Both the position numbers and the translations under genes were made by a program. A DNA stretch of 59,130 nt from Butyrivibrio sp. M55. GTDB taxonomy: Bacteria; Bacillota; Clostridia; Lachnospirales; Lachnospiraceae. The notes below the pieces were generated by a model that was not told where the DNA came from, did not search any database, and saw only the letters and a list, made by a program, of their open reading frames with translations. The first letter of the stretch is position 1; each line of letters begins with the position of its first letter. Shown here piece after piece: positions 6,228 to 13,489 of the stretch. The stretch covers positions 1 to 59,130 of the forward strand of contig NZ_FPCD01000018.1 in assembly GCF_900116865.1 (NCBI RefSeq), read 5' to 3'.

Positions 6228-6342
6228 TGTGCAAAAAACAGATTCCTCGGCTGTCTTAGTACCGCAAAATGCTAAGAAAATAACAGCTTAGGTTCTCACT
6301 CAAAAGAGACTTCCTTTTATTTTCTTTTTGGGAGTCTTTTTT
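6228..6342 (+). ncRNA. Small RNA family, copy C
   Basis: Hairpin CTGTCTTAG...CTAAG...ACAG at 6251-6286, linker with GGTTCTCAC, then a GACTTCC/GGGAGTC terminator with seven T (6308-6341). Confidence 0.72.
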
Positions 6343-6355
6343 TGTCATCAAATAA

Positions 6356-6384
6356 TTGACAATGTGTGTACTGAGTGCTATAAT
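6356..6384 (+). promoter_or_regulatory. Conserved-spacer promoter of the 61-residue gene
   Basis: TTGACA at 6356-6361, 17-bp spacer ATGTGTGTACTGAGTGC, TATAAT at 6379-6384. The leader (TGTAAAGAGAGCCGC ... GCAGGAAGCGAGG) parallels that of the DUF5688 gene at 49962. Confidence 0.82.
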
Positions 6385-6455
6385 TAATAATGTAAAGAGA
6401 GCCGCTGGACCGGTAGTTATATTAGCTGAAAAGCAGGAAGCGAGGATTTTGTTTT

Positions 6456-6641
6456 ATGGAAGAACAATTATTAACTGAAATACTTAGGGAGCTTAGAGCT
6501 TCAAATGAAGCACTTTATGAAATGAAGAGGGAGCTAAAGCAAATAAAGGAAGATACAAATTTCATTTCAGATAGTGGTCTTTCTCTTTCACAGAGAACGG
6601 CAATAGCAAGTGAAACTCTTGTAGACAAGTTTACAGCTTGA
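6456..6641 (+). CDS. Small coiled-coil protein, 61 residues
   Basis: A predicted amphipathic helix covers most of the protein (EEQLLTEILRELRASNEAL, then MKRELKQIKED), ending in a serine-rich tail. The family is unknown. It has its own conserved-spacer promoter, a 70-nt leader and its own terminator, so it is a monocistronic unit. GCGAGG lies 14 bp upstream of the ATG. Small coiled coils of this type are often partners of larger proteins, but no partner is evident. Confidence 0.68.
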   Translation: MEEQLLTEILRELRASNEALYEMKRELKQIKEDTNFISDSGLSLSQRTAIASETLVDKFTA

Positions 6642-6647
6642 TACTAT

Positions 6648-6686
6648 AGAAGTGGTAGTCATACAACTGCCACTTCTATTTTTGTT
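6648..6686 (+). terminator. Terminator of the 61-residue gene
   Basis: Arms AGAAGTGGTAGT (6648-6659) and ACTGCCACTTCT (6666-6677), one G-T pair, then TATTTTTG. Confidence 0.85.
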
Positions 6687-6731
6687 TAGATGTTGTTTTT
6701 AGAAAAGAGAACATGATGGAGGATAAACCTA

Positions 6732-6899
6732 ATGCATAATGAGGAGATGACGGAGAAACAACTTGTTGTCAATCTGATTGAAAATTACATGAATCTTATG
6801 AGAATTAAAAATGCTGATTCCTAAAATTTTCAGTTATGCGAACTAAAAGCGAAACTGAAAATTTTAGGAATCAGCACTGAAAATCTGACTATCGAATAA
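6732..6899 (+). pseudogene. Small ORF interrupted by an in-frame stop
   Basis: Reading from the ATG at 6732 (or 6747, just after GAGGAG) gives a helical peptide containing KQLVVNLIENYMNLMRIKNA. It stops at TAA 6822-6824, then stays open in the same frame through KAKLKILGISTENLTIE to TAA 6897-6899. The internal stop lies in one arm of a perfect 24-bp inverted repeat. This suggests a decayed 55-codon gene or, less likely, readthrough. Confidence 0.5.
6812..6876. repeat. Perfect 24-bp inverted repeat
   Basis: Arms 6812-6835 and 6853-6876, 17-nt loop. It is one of the longest perfect hairpins in the window and lies inside the broken ORF. Confidence 0.9.
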
Positions 6900-6909
6900 T
6901 AAAAAATCG

Positions 6910-6971
6910 CCCTTGCTACTAAAGTAGCAAGGGTTTTCTGCCTTATGGCAGAACTCCGGCTTATGCCGGAG
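6910..6971. terminator. Three consecutive hairpins
   Basis: CCCTTGCTACT/AGTAGCAAGGG followed by TTTT (6910-6937), CTGCC-TTAT-GGCAG (6938-6951) and CTCCGGC-TTAT-GCCGGAG (6954-6971). The first is a likely terminator; the other two share a TTAT loop and have no evident role. Confidence 0.65.
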
Positions 6972-7041
6972 AATAAGAAAAACGTTGAAAATTAGAGGGT
7001 GAGCTTAAATGATCCAGGGCTCTTTATGTGAGCACAGAATA

Positions 7042-7070
7042 TTGACGTTGTGTGTACTCTGTGCTATAGT
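7042..7070 (+). promoter_or_regulatory. Conserved-spacer promoter before the 7.2-9.2 kb operon
   Basis: TTGACG at 7042-7047, 17-bp spacer TTGTGTGTACTCTGTGC, TATAGT at 7065-7070. About 125 bp of leader follow in which I see no further signal. Confidence 0.78.
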
Positions 7071-7279
7071 TCTTGGTATAACCATGAAATAACAATTTAA
7101 AGGCGATTTTAGAACTTTTATCATATTGACGACTATTTGTTCAAAATGGGTGTCAAAAAGCCTTAGAACGCAAAAATATGAATCTATAAAGTAATATGAC
7201 TTTGAAGTGGAGGCATATAATTGTTCTGGACGTTTTCATGGGCACAATGCTTTATACGTTTGATATTGGTGATGGCGTT

Positions 7280-7843
7280 ATGAAAAATCAAAAGAAAAAT
7301 GAAATCGATACGCTGGATTTTTTCGTAGAGCGAGATATACGTGGTGAAGAAAAACAGATACCAGATGGGAAGGAAAAAAGTAAAGCAAATAAAACTGTTC
7401 TAAGTTTATTTCTAGCAGCTGTTGCAGGAATTATTTTTGAAACAATCTATTGGGCGGTTGGAGATGTTGGACTTGGTTTTCTTGATGACTGTATGGATTA
7501 TCTATGGGAATATAGTGACGTAGAATTCTATGCATGGTTTTTCCTGATTTACTACATCGTGATAGCATTAGCAGGAATAATTTTGATTAGAAGTCGCAGG
7601 AAGAAATCTGGAGGGATTGTCAACTTAGGTACAATTACGATAGCAATTTTTGCAGCTATATTTGTTCATCATCTTTTTATGGCGCATGACAGCGTAGTAT
7701 ATTATCAGCTTCATGGAGAATTTTATCCTGAAGTATGTGATCTTGGATATGCTTATTTTGCTCTATATTTGGGAAGTGTTTATCCCTTATGGCTTTTGAC
7801 AATAATCATAACTGCATTTTTTAAAAGATATGGAAAGTCATGA
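7280..7843 (+). CDS. Membrane protein of unknown family
   Basis: A 187-residue protein (if started at 7280) with a charged cytoplasmic N-terminus of about 40 residues and four hydrophobic segments (near 40-60, 85-105, 115-135 and 155-180). No catalytic motif is visible. An in-frame ATG at 7196 would add 28 residues, but neither start has a strong ribosome site, so the start is uncertain. It ends in an ATGA overlap with the next gene and probably belongs to the same transcript as the signal peptidase. Confidence 0.6.
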   Translation: MKNQKKNEIDTLDFFVERDIRGEEKQIPDGKEKSKANKTVLSLFLAAVAGIIFETIYWAVGDVGLGFLDDCMDYLWEYSDVEFYAWFFLIYYIVIALAGIILIRSRRKKSGGIVNLGTITIAIFAAIFVHHLFMAHDSVVYYQLHGEFYPEVCDLGYAYFALYLGSVYPLWLLTIIITAFFKRYGKS

Positions 7844-8177
7844 ATAATAAAAAAGTTTTTGGATTGATGGATGGAATTATTCAGTCGCTGATATTCCAAT
7901 TGTTTTAGATAAAAGGATTGTTTTGATATCAAAGGCATGTTTTGGACCAGCGGAAATTGATGAGCTAGGGATTGATGAAAATAAAAATCCATTCGAGCTT
8001 CATAATTGGTGCGAAGATGATCTATATGAAGATGGAAACTACTGCAGGAATATTTCTGTGGAAGAACTTATTGAAAAAATTGAAGATTATATTTTAGTCT
8101 TTCAAAATCAGAATCTTGATGACGGAGTTGATTCTTGTAAAAAATTAGTAACCTGGCTAAAAGCTATATTCACGTAA
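7842..8177 (+). CDS. Hypothetical protein with an apparent frameshift
   Basis: An ATG overlapping the previous stop codon starts a frame that runs MNNKKVF and then needs a -1 shift at TTTTT (7858-7862) to join the long open frame WIDGWNYSVADIPIVLDK and onward to 8177. The joined product is about 111 residues, acidic, soluble and of unknown family. Without the shift only a TTG start at 7923 (84 residues) is available. This could be a true one-base deletion, a sequencing error or a relic. The run does not fit the canonical slippery heptamer in this frame. Confidence 0.5.
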
Positions 8178-8233
8178 ATGACATTCTTACTTAGCATAAA
8201 TACTTGAAATGATTGAAAGGTTTTATCAGTAAT

Positions 8234-8638
8234 ATGGGTTTTGCAGTAAAGAGCGAAGAAATAATCTACGACGAAAGAATTGACGGAAGAGTTGTTTTGA
8301 CTGATTCCGGCAACAGGATAAAGTTTAGTGGCCAATATTTTTGGATAAAGTGTTGCGGTTATGTTGAAGATCTGAGCGTCTATTTCTTTGTTGACTATGA
8401 TGGTGAAGAGCATGTAATAAAGTGGCAAAATTGTGATTGCGGAGAAGGATGGTTTTATCTTCACTGGAAAGAAATAGAAGATGAAAAATATTCATCGCAT
8501 GATGAGTGTGTTTATAAAATGATATTTACTAAGATGCCGGAAAGAAATGGAAAGATAACAACGTCTGAGAGAATCAGTTTTGAAAAAGAAACTCCTGATA
8601 ATAAGAGCTTTATAAAAAAGTTGGAAAGTATAAAATGA
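8234..8638 (+). CDS. Hypothetical protein, 134 residues
   Basis: Soluble protein of unknown family with aromatic- and glycine-rich beta-like segments (YFFVDYDGEEHVIKW, GWFYLHWKEIE). The ATG at 8234 lies 13 bp after GAAAGG; a TTG at 8213 would add seven residues. Its TGA overlaps the start of the signal peptidase gene (ATGA), which implies translational coupling in the same operon. Confidence 0.65.
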   Translation: MGFAVKSEEIIYDERIDGRVVLTDSGNRIKFSGQYFWIKCCGYVEDLSVYFFVDYDGEEHVIKWQNCDCGEGWFYLHWKEIEDEKYSSHDECVYKMIFTKMPERNGKITTSERISFEKETPDNKSFIKKLESIK

Positions 8639-9168
8639 GTAGCGAAAGTAAAAAAGGATATCTAAAAATTCTTGCCATAATTCTTATCTTTTTTATCGTT
8701 CTTTTCTTTAGAAGTCGTGTTTGCGAAAGAGTAATCGTAAACGGACAATCAATGGAACCCAATTTTAAAGATAGTGATATTTGCTGGGCAGATAAAAGAT
8801 ATAAATCTATCGAAAGATATGATGTGGTTGTTGCCAGAACTGATAATGAAATGATCATAAAAAGAGTGATCGGTCTTCCGGGTGATACAATCAAGATTAA
8901 AGATGGGACTGTATATATAAACGATGGAAAAATAGATGATGAGTTTGATTTTGAAACTTATCCTGATGGAACAAAAGATTATAAAAATTATGCAGAGGAC
9001 AAAAATCAAGAAGTGATTTTTGTCTGTGAAGATAATCAATATTTTTTGATGGGGGATAACAGGCAACATTCTGCTGATAGTAGAATTACTGGTCCGATAG
9101 ATTTAAGTGACATTGATGGTAAAATCGTTATGAGATTTTATCCGTTCAATCGAATAAAAAAATTTTAA
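8635..9168 (+). CDS. lepB: Type I signal peptidase (S26)
   Basis: A 177-residue membrane-anchored serine protease that cleaves secretory signal peptides. An N-terminal helix spans residues 9-26. The catalytic Ser lies in NGQSMEP (about 38), the catalytic Lys in IIKRVIGLPGD (about 75), and the late box is MGDNRQHSADSR. All S26A boxes are present and the length is normal for Gram-positive SipS-type enzymes. It overlaps the upstream gene by ATGA. A plasmid copy could process transfer-related secreted proteins such as the 26065 surface protein; that link is inference. Confidence 0.9.
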   Translation: MSSESKKGYLKILAIILIFFIVLFFRSRVCERVIVNGQSMEPNFKDSDICWADKRYKSIERYDVVVARTDNEMIIKRVIGLPGDTIKIKDGTVYINDGKIDDEFDFETYPDGTKDYKNYAEDKNQEVIFVCEDNQYFLMGDNRQHSADSRITGPIDLSDIDGKIVMRFYPFNRIKKF

Positions 9169-9173
9169 TGTAG

Positions 9174-9188
9174 TCCTCACGGTGAGGA
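9174..9188 (+). repeat. Dispersed palindrome copy 6
   Basis: TCCTCACGGTGAGGA between the lepB stop and the ribosome site of the next gene, 20 bp before that ATG. Confidence 0.9.
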
Positions 9189-9207
9189 CATGTAAGAGGA
9201 AAGAGTT

Positions 9208-9585
9208 ATGTTTGATTTTTTTATTGATACGTACAAAGAGCTTGTAAAAGGGGAAGATGTAGAATCTGCTAAGAAACTTAAGAAAGAAAAGGAAAAAGCT
9301 GAAAAGATTATTTATCCTAAAGATGTAAAGATTGTAACTTATGTTCTTGCAGGATTTTATATTTTGGTGGCATTAGTATCCTCGATTCTTACTATAAAAT
9401 TCTATGGTTTTGGTTTTTCAGTAGTTTCATCTATTTTGCTTTCGATAATAGCAATCTTGATTATTATTTTCCTTTCAAGAAAAACAAAAAAGGGAGAGAT
9501 CATATCAATAATTTTAAGTGTAGTTTTTGCACTGGGATTATATGGTTCTTTAATGCTATCTTCGTTGTTTGCACAGATGAAATAA
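9208..9585 (+). CDS. Small membrane protein, 125 residues
   Basis: A charged, lysine-rich cytoplasmic N-terminus (about 1-40, AKKLKKEKEKAEK) is followed by three hydrophobic segments near 46-66, 70-90 and 98-120. The family is unknown. AGAGG lies at good spacing before the ATG, after a palindrome copy. The next gene is also a small membrane protein 35 bp downstream. Confidence 0.68.
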   Translation: MFDFFIDTYKELVKGEDVESAKKLKKEKEKAEKIIYPKDVKIVTYVLAGFYILVALVSSILTIKFYGFGFSVVSSILLSIIAILIIIFLSRKTKKGEIISIILSVVFALGLYGSLMLSSLFAQMK

Positions 9586-9619
9586 ATTGATTTATATATT
9601 CACATGAAGAGGAAAGAGC

Positions 9620-10111
9620 ATGAAGAAATTTTGGAAGAAAAAAGAAAAAGAACAGGAAGAACCTATAAATTGGGATGAGGAACTTAAATATCTTAATGCA
9701 TTAATAAAATGGTCAAATGATCCAAACAGAACTATAGAAACACATCCTGATTATATACACAGAACACCTGAAGAGGAATATGCTATTAAGCAAAGAATGC
9801 AAAAGGATAGTGATAGAGCAAAAATTAAGTTTGCAATTGAAACAACAATTATCGAAATCATATGTACGCCTCTTAGAATTGCATTTTCGATATTGACTCT
9901 TATTTCAGGTTTAGCAATTTACGCAGGTGGGTTTTCTTTTCTATATGGGTGTTTCCAAGTGTACAGTAATATTGGAAATGACATGAGTTTTATATCTGCA
10001 GTAGTGGCAGAGTGGAAATTTTTACTATTTCCTTTTATTGCTTCTTTTTCACATGTTGTCTTTATGAAATTGGAACAAATCTGTGATGCAAACAGTATGT
10101 ATATATTGTGA
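9620..10111 (+). CDS. Membrane protein, 163 residues
   Basis: Begins with a very basic stretch (MKKFWKKKEKEQ) and a soluble charged region to about 75. Two or three hydrophobic segments (about 85-120 and 130-155) follow. No known motif. An AGAGGAAAGAG site lies just before the ATG. It is probably co-transcribed with 9208-9585. Confidence 0.66.
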   Translation: MKKFWKKKEKEQEEPINWDEELKYLNALIKWSNDPNRTIETHPDYIHRTPEEEYAIKQRMQKDSDRAKIKFAIETTIIEIICTPLRIAFSILTLISGLAIYAGGFSFLYGCFQVYSNIGNDMSFISAVVAEWKFLLFPFIASFSHVVFMKLEQICDANSMYIL

Positions 10112-10260
10112 TTATATTTATCAATTTTTAAATAGATGTTGCAGCTGTTGCAAGTTAGTATTAAGGTGCTTCATCTATTTTTTGTACATATGATTATTTT
10201 AGAATATTGCATTTGGTGCTACAAATACTGGTTTGATAATGACTGAATTGAGGCGCCAAA

Positions 10261-10291
10261 ATATAATTAAATTCATAGAATTTAATTATAT
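10261..10291. repeat. 13-bp AT-only inverted repeat
   Basis: Arms 10261-10273 and 10279-10291 with a 5-nt spacer, immediately before the candidate oriT hairpin. Confidence 0.8.
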
Positions 10292-10372
10292 AGCAAGCAG
10301 TGGGAGGTGGATAGCCACCATCCCGCTTGTTAGTGGGCGAAGCCCCCTAAAACCCCTTTTTTAAAGACGGTA
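10292..10372 (+). other. Candidate origin of transfer (oriT)
   Basis: Imperfect inverted arms CAAGCAGTGGGAGGTGG (from 10295) and CCACCATCCCGCTTG around ATAG are followed by the GC hairpin GGGCGAAGCCC and CCTAAAACCCC, then a T run. It lies 200 bp upstream of the mobC-like and relaxase genes, the usual oriT position. The GC hairpin plus AAAACCCC recalls oriT regions of mobilizable Firmicute elements. The nick site is not determined. Confidence 0.6.
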
Positions 10373-10397
10373 CGAGTTTGAGAACTATTTTAATAGT

Positions 10398-10412
10398 TCC
10401 TCACGGTGAGGA
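10398..10412 (+). repeat. Dispersed palindrome copy 7
   Basis: TCCTCACGGTGAGGA between oriT and a small ORF. Its right half supplies the GAGGA ribosome site of that ORF, so folding would hide it. Confidence 0.9.
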
Positions 10413-10417
10413 CGGTT

Positions 10418-10564
10418 ATGTTGGTGATTTTTTATTATTGTTTAGTTATTTCGGTTTTATGGTTTCTTTACGTGCTTATGTGTAAAATCTGGAAAAATGG
10501 TAAGAAGATATTATGTATTCCAATTGGAATTTTGATTATGACAATTCTTTTTTTGTTTGTATAA
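10418..10564 (+). CDS. Small membrane protein, 48 residues
   Basis: ATG at 10418, five bases after GTGAGGAC, the right half of a palindrome copy. The peptide has two hydrophobic helices (FYYCLVISVLWFLYVLM and ILCIPIGILIMTILFLF) separated by KIWKNGKK. It ends 10 bp before the mobC-like start. Unknown function; possibly a small accessory membrane protein of the transfer operon. Confidence 0.5.
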   Translation: MLVIFYYCLVISVLWFLYVLMCKIWKNGKKILCIPIGILIMTILFLFV

Positions 10565-10574
10565 GGATATAGAT

Positions 10575-11069
10575 ATGGCTGAGAAAAAAAGACTAAGAGA
10601 TAAACAGATTGTTATAAGGCTTCTTGATGAAGAATATGAAATTTTAAAAGCAAAATGTGATGAACTTGGAATTAGTTATTCCGATTATTTTAGGCAACTT
10701 ATTTTGTTTGGTTCTGTAAAGCAAAGTACAAAAAAGGATTCAATAGAAGAACATAAAAAGTTTATGTATGAGATCAATCATATAGGTGGAAATATAAATC
10801 AGATTGCTCATAGAGTGAATTCAAATCGTATAGAATCAAAAAAAGATTATGAAGATCTTATGATGGAAATGAGTCACCTATATCATTCATATTCTAAGGC
10901 AGTTAAAGGAGATATAGATACATTTAATTGTGATCTTGAATGTATAAGTGATTCTATAAAAAATATTTCTGAAAAGAAACAGATAAATGATAAAGATATA
11001 GATTTTATCAAAAGGACTATAAGAGAACTTAAGATAAAATTTAATGAGTTTATGAAGGTAGGGTTTTAA
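10575..11069 (+). CDS. MobC-like relaxosome accessory protein
   Basis: A 164-residue protein with an N-terminal ribbon-helix-helix-like region (KQIVIRLLDEEYEILKAKCD ... DYFRQLI). A central NHIGGNINQIAHRVN motif follows, the signature of plasmid mobilization MobC/relaxosome proteins, then a helical C-terminus. It should bind oriT and help the relaxase nick. The ATG at 10575 follows AAGGA at 7 bp. It ends 2 bp before the relaxase start. Confidence 0.85.
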   Translation: MAEKKRLRDKQIVIRLLDEEYEILKAKCDELGISYSDYFRQLILFGSVKQSTKKDSIEEHKKFMYEINHIGGNINQIAHRVNSNRIESKKDYEDLMMEMSHLYHSYSKAVKGDIDTFNCDLECISDSIKNISEKKQINDKDIDFIKRTIRELKIKFNEFMKVGF

Positions 11070-11071
11070 AT

Positions 11072-12904
11072 TTGGCTTATACTGAGATACACAAAATTAC
11101 AGCCACATTAAATGCAGCTCTTGATTACATTTCAGGAGATAAGGTTGAAGAAATCACGAAAGAAAAGACAGAAAGAATTCTTAGTTTAGAAGGTGCAGCT
11201 ATTGGAAAAAACTTGAGTGATTCTATAAAGGATTCTCTTGATTATGCTGTGGATGATAAAGAAGGAATCGTAACTTTTAAAACATATACATCGTATAATT
11301 GTTGCTTTCCTATAGACAATCAAAGCTTTGGAAGTTACATAATTGATCATTCTGCTTATTGGAGTAAGAAGAAAGAAAAAGATAAGAATCGAAAGACAAC
11401 AAAAGATAATAAAGAAGTTGTTGCCTGGCATCTGATTCAAAGTTTTGAAGAAAGCATAAGATCGGAAATTGCAAATGAGATTGGCAGAAAACTAATTGAA
11501 AAGATCATTCCGGATTATCCTTGCCAGATATCTACACATACCAATACAGAACATACTCATAATCACATTATTTTTTCTGCGTGGGATGTTGATGGAAAGA
11601 AATATAATGATGATATTAAAGCAAAAAATTTGATAAGGAAAGTATCAGATGAACTATGCCAAGAATATGGGCTTCATGTTTTAGAAGATACAAAAGAAAT
11701 GAAGCTTGTTAAGTATCAGGATTCAGATGGAAATCTTAGATATTACGAGCCAACTGATAGAAAAATTGAGATGATAAGACAGCGCGAAGAGGGAACTGTA
11801 ACAAGGGATGATGTGAACAGTTATCGCAATACATATCAGTATGAAGATAAAGAAGCAAAAAAGGAAACTATCAGAGTAATTGTCAAAAGAGATATCGATT
11901 ATCTTCTTTCACAGGTTTCATCTTTTGAATCACTTTTACAGAGATTAAAAGAGCAGGGATATCAGATCAGGGATAAAAAGAAAAACGGTGAATGGCTCAC
12001 ATATATTACTTATAAACCTCCTACAGCTGAACGAGGAGTAAGAGACTATACTTTGTCAGAAGATGAGTTTTATAAAAGAGAAAATATTGAAAGAATCATC
12101 CTAGCAAAGAATAAAGAGATGACTGCTACTAAGGCTGATTCTTATAAATATTTTGATGAATATGTCGTTGGAGAATGTGATCCGTTCAATGATATTAATG
12201 AGAACTATAGAGTTGAAAAAGATGATAATAATAGGCCTTATACAAAACAAAGGAGCATTGTAGAAAAGAAAGTAATAAGTGATATCAGGAAGGATTATAG
12301 AGTTAACAGAATAAGTGATTATCGATATCTTCATAAGAGTAATAATGCTCTTACTTCCAGAGAAAAGCAGATCCTTGAAAGTATTCAGTTTAAGTATAAA
12401 TGTTTAAAGTTTCTTGAGCATAAAGACATTATAACTTTCACTGCAATTCAGGAAAGAATTGATAAGACTTCAGAACAGATACAGAGAATGAATTCTGCAA
12501 TTGACAGCCTTCGAATGGCCATAGAAAAAGAAAGAAAGCTATTACTACTTCCTGCAGAAATAGAAAAGCTCTCTTATAAGATTGCCGAGAAAAATAACAA
12601 TGATGGATACAAGTTCACTGAATATTATGAGGACGTAAATACTATAAACAAATATAAAAAGATCCTTCAGGCAAAAGGACTTGTTACTCCGGAAAAACTA
12701 AAAGAACAGGAAAAGAAAGTAAAGGCTTCTGAAGCAAAACTTCGTAATTTTGAAGCAAGAGCAGATCTTATGAATAGTGAGATGGAGACTTATAATCTTT
12801 TCAATGCATATGTTAAAGCTATTGGTTATGATGTTGAGCGTGAAATGCAAAAAGAGGTAGAAAGAATTAATGAAAATAGATCAGATGGACGAGGACTTTT
12901 ATAA
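11072..12904 (+). CDS. Relaxase / mobilization nuclease (MOB_P-like)
   Basis: A 610-residue protein with the Relaxase (VirD2/MobA-like) domain at about 1-230. It has an N-terminal TAT LNAALDYI-type start and the metal-binding histidines in TEHTHNHIIFSAW (about 157-169). A long helical, charged C-terminal region follows. It nicks oriT and pilots the strand to the coupling protein. TTG start follows AAGGTAGGG. The next ORF overlaps its end by 35 bp. The catalytic tyrosine is probably near the N-terminus but cannot be fixed by eye. Confidence 0.9.
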   Translation: MAYTEIHKITATLNAALDYISGDKVEEITKEKTERILSLEGAAIGKNLSDSIKDSLDYAVDDKEGIVTFKTYTSYNCCFPIDNQSFGSYIIDHSAYWSKKKEKDKNRKTTKDNKEVVAWHLIQSFEESIRSEIANEIGRKLIEKIIPDYPCQISTHTNTEHTHNHIIFSAWDVDGKKYNDDIKAKNLIRKVSDELCQEYGLHVLEDTKEMKLVKYQDSDGNLRYYEPTDRKIEMIRQREEGTVTRDDVNSYRNTYQYEDKEAKKETIRVIVKRDIDYLLSQVSSFESLLQRLKEQGYQIRDKKKNGEWLTYITYKPPTAERGVRDYTLSEDEFYKRENIERIILAKNKEMTATKADSYKYFDEYVVGECDPFNDINENYRVEKDDNNRPYTKQRSIVEKKVISDIRKDYRVNRISDYRYLHKSNNALTSREKQILESIQFKYKCLKFLEHKDIITFTAIQERIDKTSEQIQRMNSAIDSLRMAIEKERKLLLLPAEIEKLSYKIAEKNNNDGYKFTEYYEDVNTINKYKKILQAKGLVTPEKLKEQEKKVKASEAKLRNFEARADLMNSEMETYNLFNAYVKAIGYDVEREMQKEVERINENRSDGRGLL

Positions 12905-13289
12905 AGAGTTATCAAAAGATAATGTTATTAAAATGTCCGGTGGACAATATATTATTACCGGCAAAGGTGATTCGTGGAATGAAGTAAAAGATGAAATCGA
13001 GGATATATATAAATCCTGGATCAGTTCATGCGAATTACTTGGTCAGGGAGAGGAAGAATTATTATCCCGTATTGATAAATCAAAGATTATTAAAGATGTA
13101 GAAGCAGGGAAAACTGGATATTATTTTCTAGACAAAAAAGGAATTATAGGTCAGCCAATTATTATTGCACAGGATGATGAAGAACAACGAGTAAATCTAT
13201 ATCTTTTATTATTGTTTATTTCATCAAAGCTAAGTGAGCATACAAAGGATTACTTACTAGAGTTTATAAAGAAAGAGCAGATAGGATAA
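12870..13289 (+). CDS. Hypothetical protein, 139 residues, overlapping the relaxase
   Basis: Soluble acidic protein with no recognised domain. The start overlaps the relaxase 3' end by 35 bp in another frame; an inner ATG at 12885 would still overlap. It is rich in helices (EELLSRIDKSKIIKDVEAGK) and has a C-terminal hydrophobic helix (VNLYLLLLFISSKL) that looks buried rather than membrane-spanning. It closes the mobilization operon and is followed by a terminator. Confidence 0.7.
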   Translation: MKIDQMDEDFYKELSKDNVIKMSGGQYIITGKGDSWNEVKDEIEDIYKSWISSCELLGQGEEELLSRIDKSKIIKDVEAGKTGYYFLDKKGIIGQPIIIAQDDEEQRVNLYLLLLFISSKLSEHTKDYLLEFIKKEQIG

Positions 13290-13300
13290 TCATTGGATAA

Positions 13301-13335
13301 AACACTTCTTGGAAACAGGAAGTGTTCTTTTTTTG
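13301..13335 (+). terminator. Terminator of the mobilization operon
   Basis: Arms AACACTTC (13301-13308) and GAAGTGTT (13319-13326) followed by CTTTTTTT. Confidence 0.85.
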
Positions 13336-13380
13336 CAAAAAATATCAGATGAAAAACTTTAATAAATTTGCTTAAAATTA

Positions 13381-13440
13381 TTGTTTTTATTGAAAGAATG
13401 CGTATAATTAGTGTTATGGTGTACCATAACACCATAACAC
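13381..13440 (+). promoter_or_regulatory. Transfer-operon promoter with repeated operator
   Basis: TTGTTT at 13381, 16-bp spacer, TATAAT at 13403-13408. At the expected start lie GTGTTATGG (13411-13419) and CCATAACAC (13424-13432), a perfect 9-bp inverted pair, plus a second CCATAACAC at 13432-13440. A repressor bound here would block the transfer operon. Confidence 0.72.
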
Positions 13441-13453
13441 TAAAAATTCTACG

Positions 13454-13468
13454 TCCTCACGGTGAGGA
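13454..13468 (+). repeat. Dispersed palindrome copy 8
   Basis: TCCTCACGGTGAGGA between the CATAACAC operator and the first gene of the transfer operon, 21 bp before its ATG. Confidence 0.9.
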
Positions 13469-13489
13469 CAATCTTTATGAGGTAGTTTT

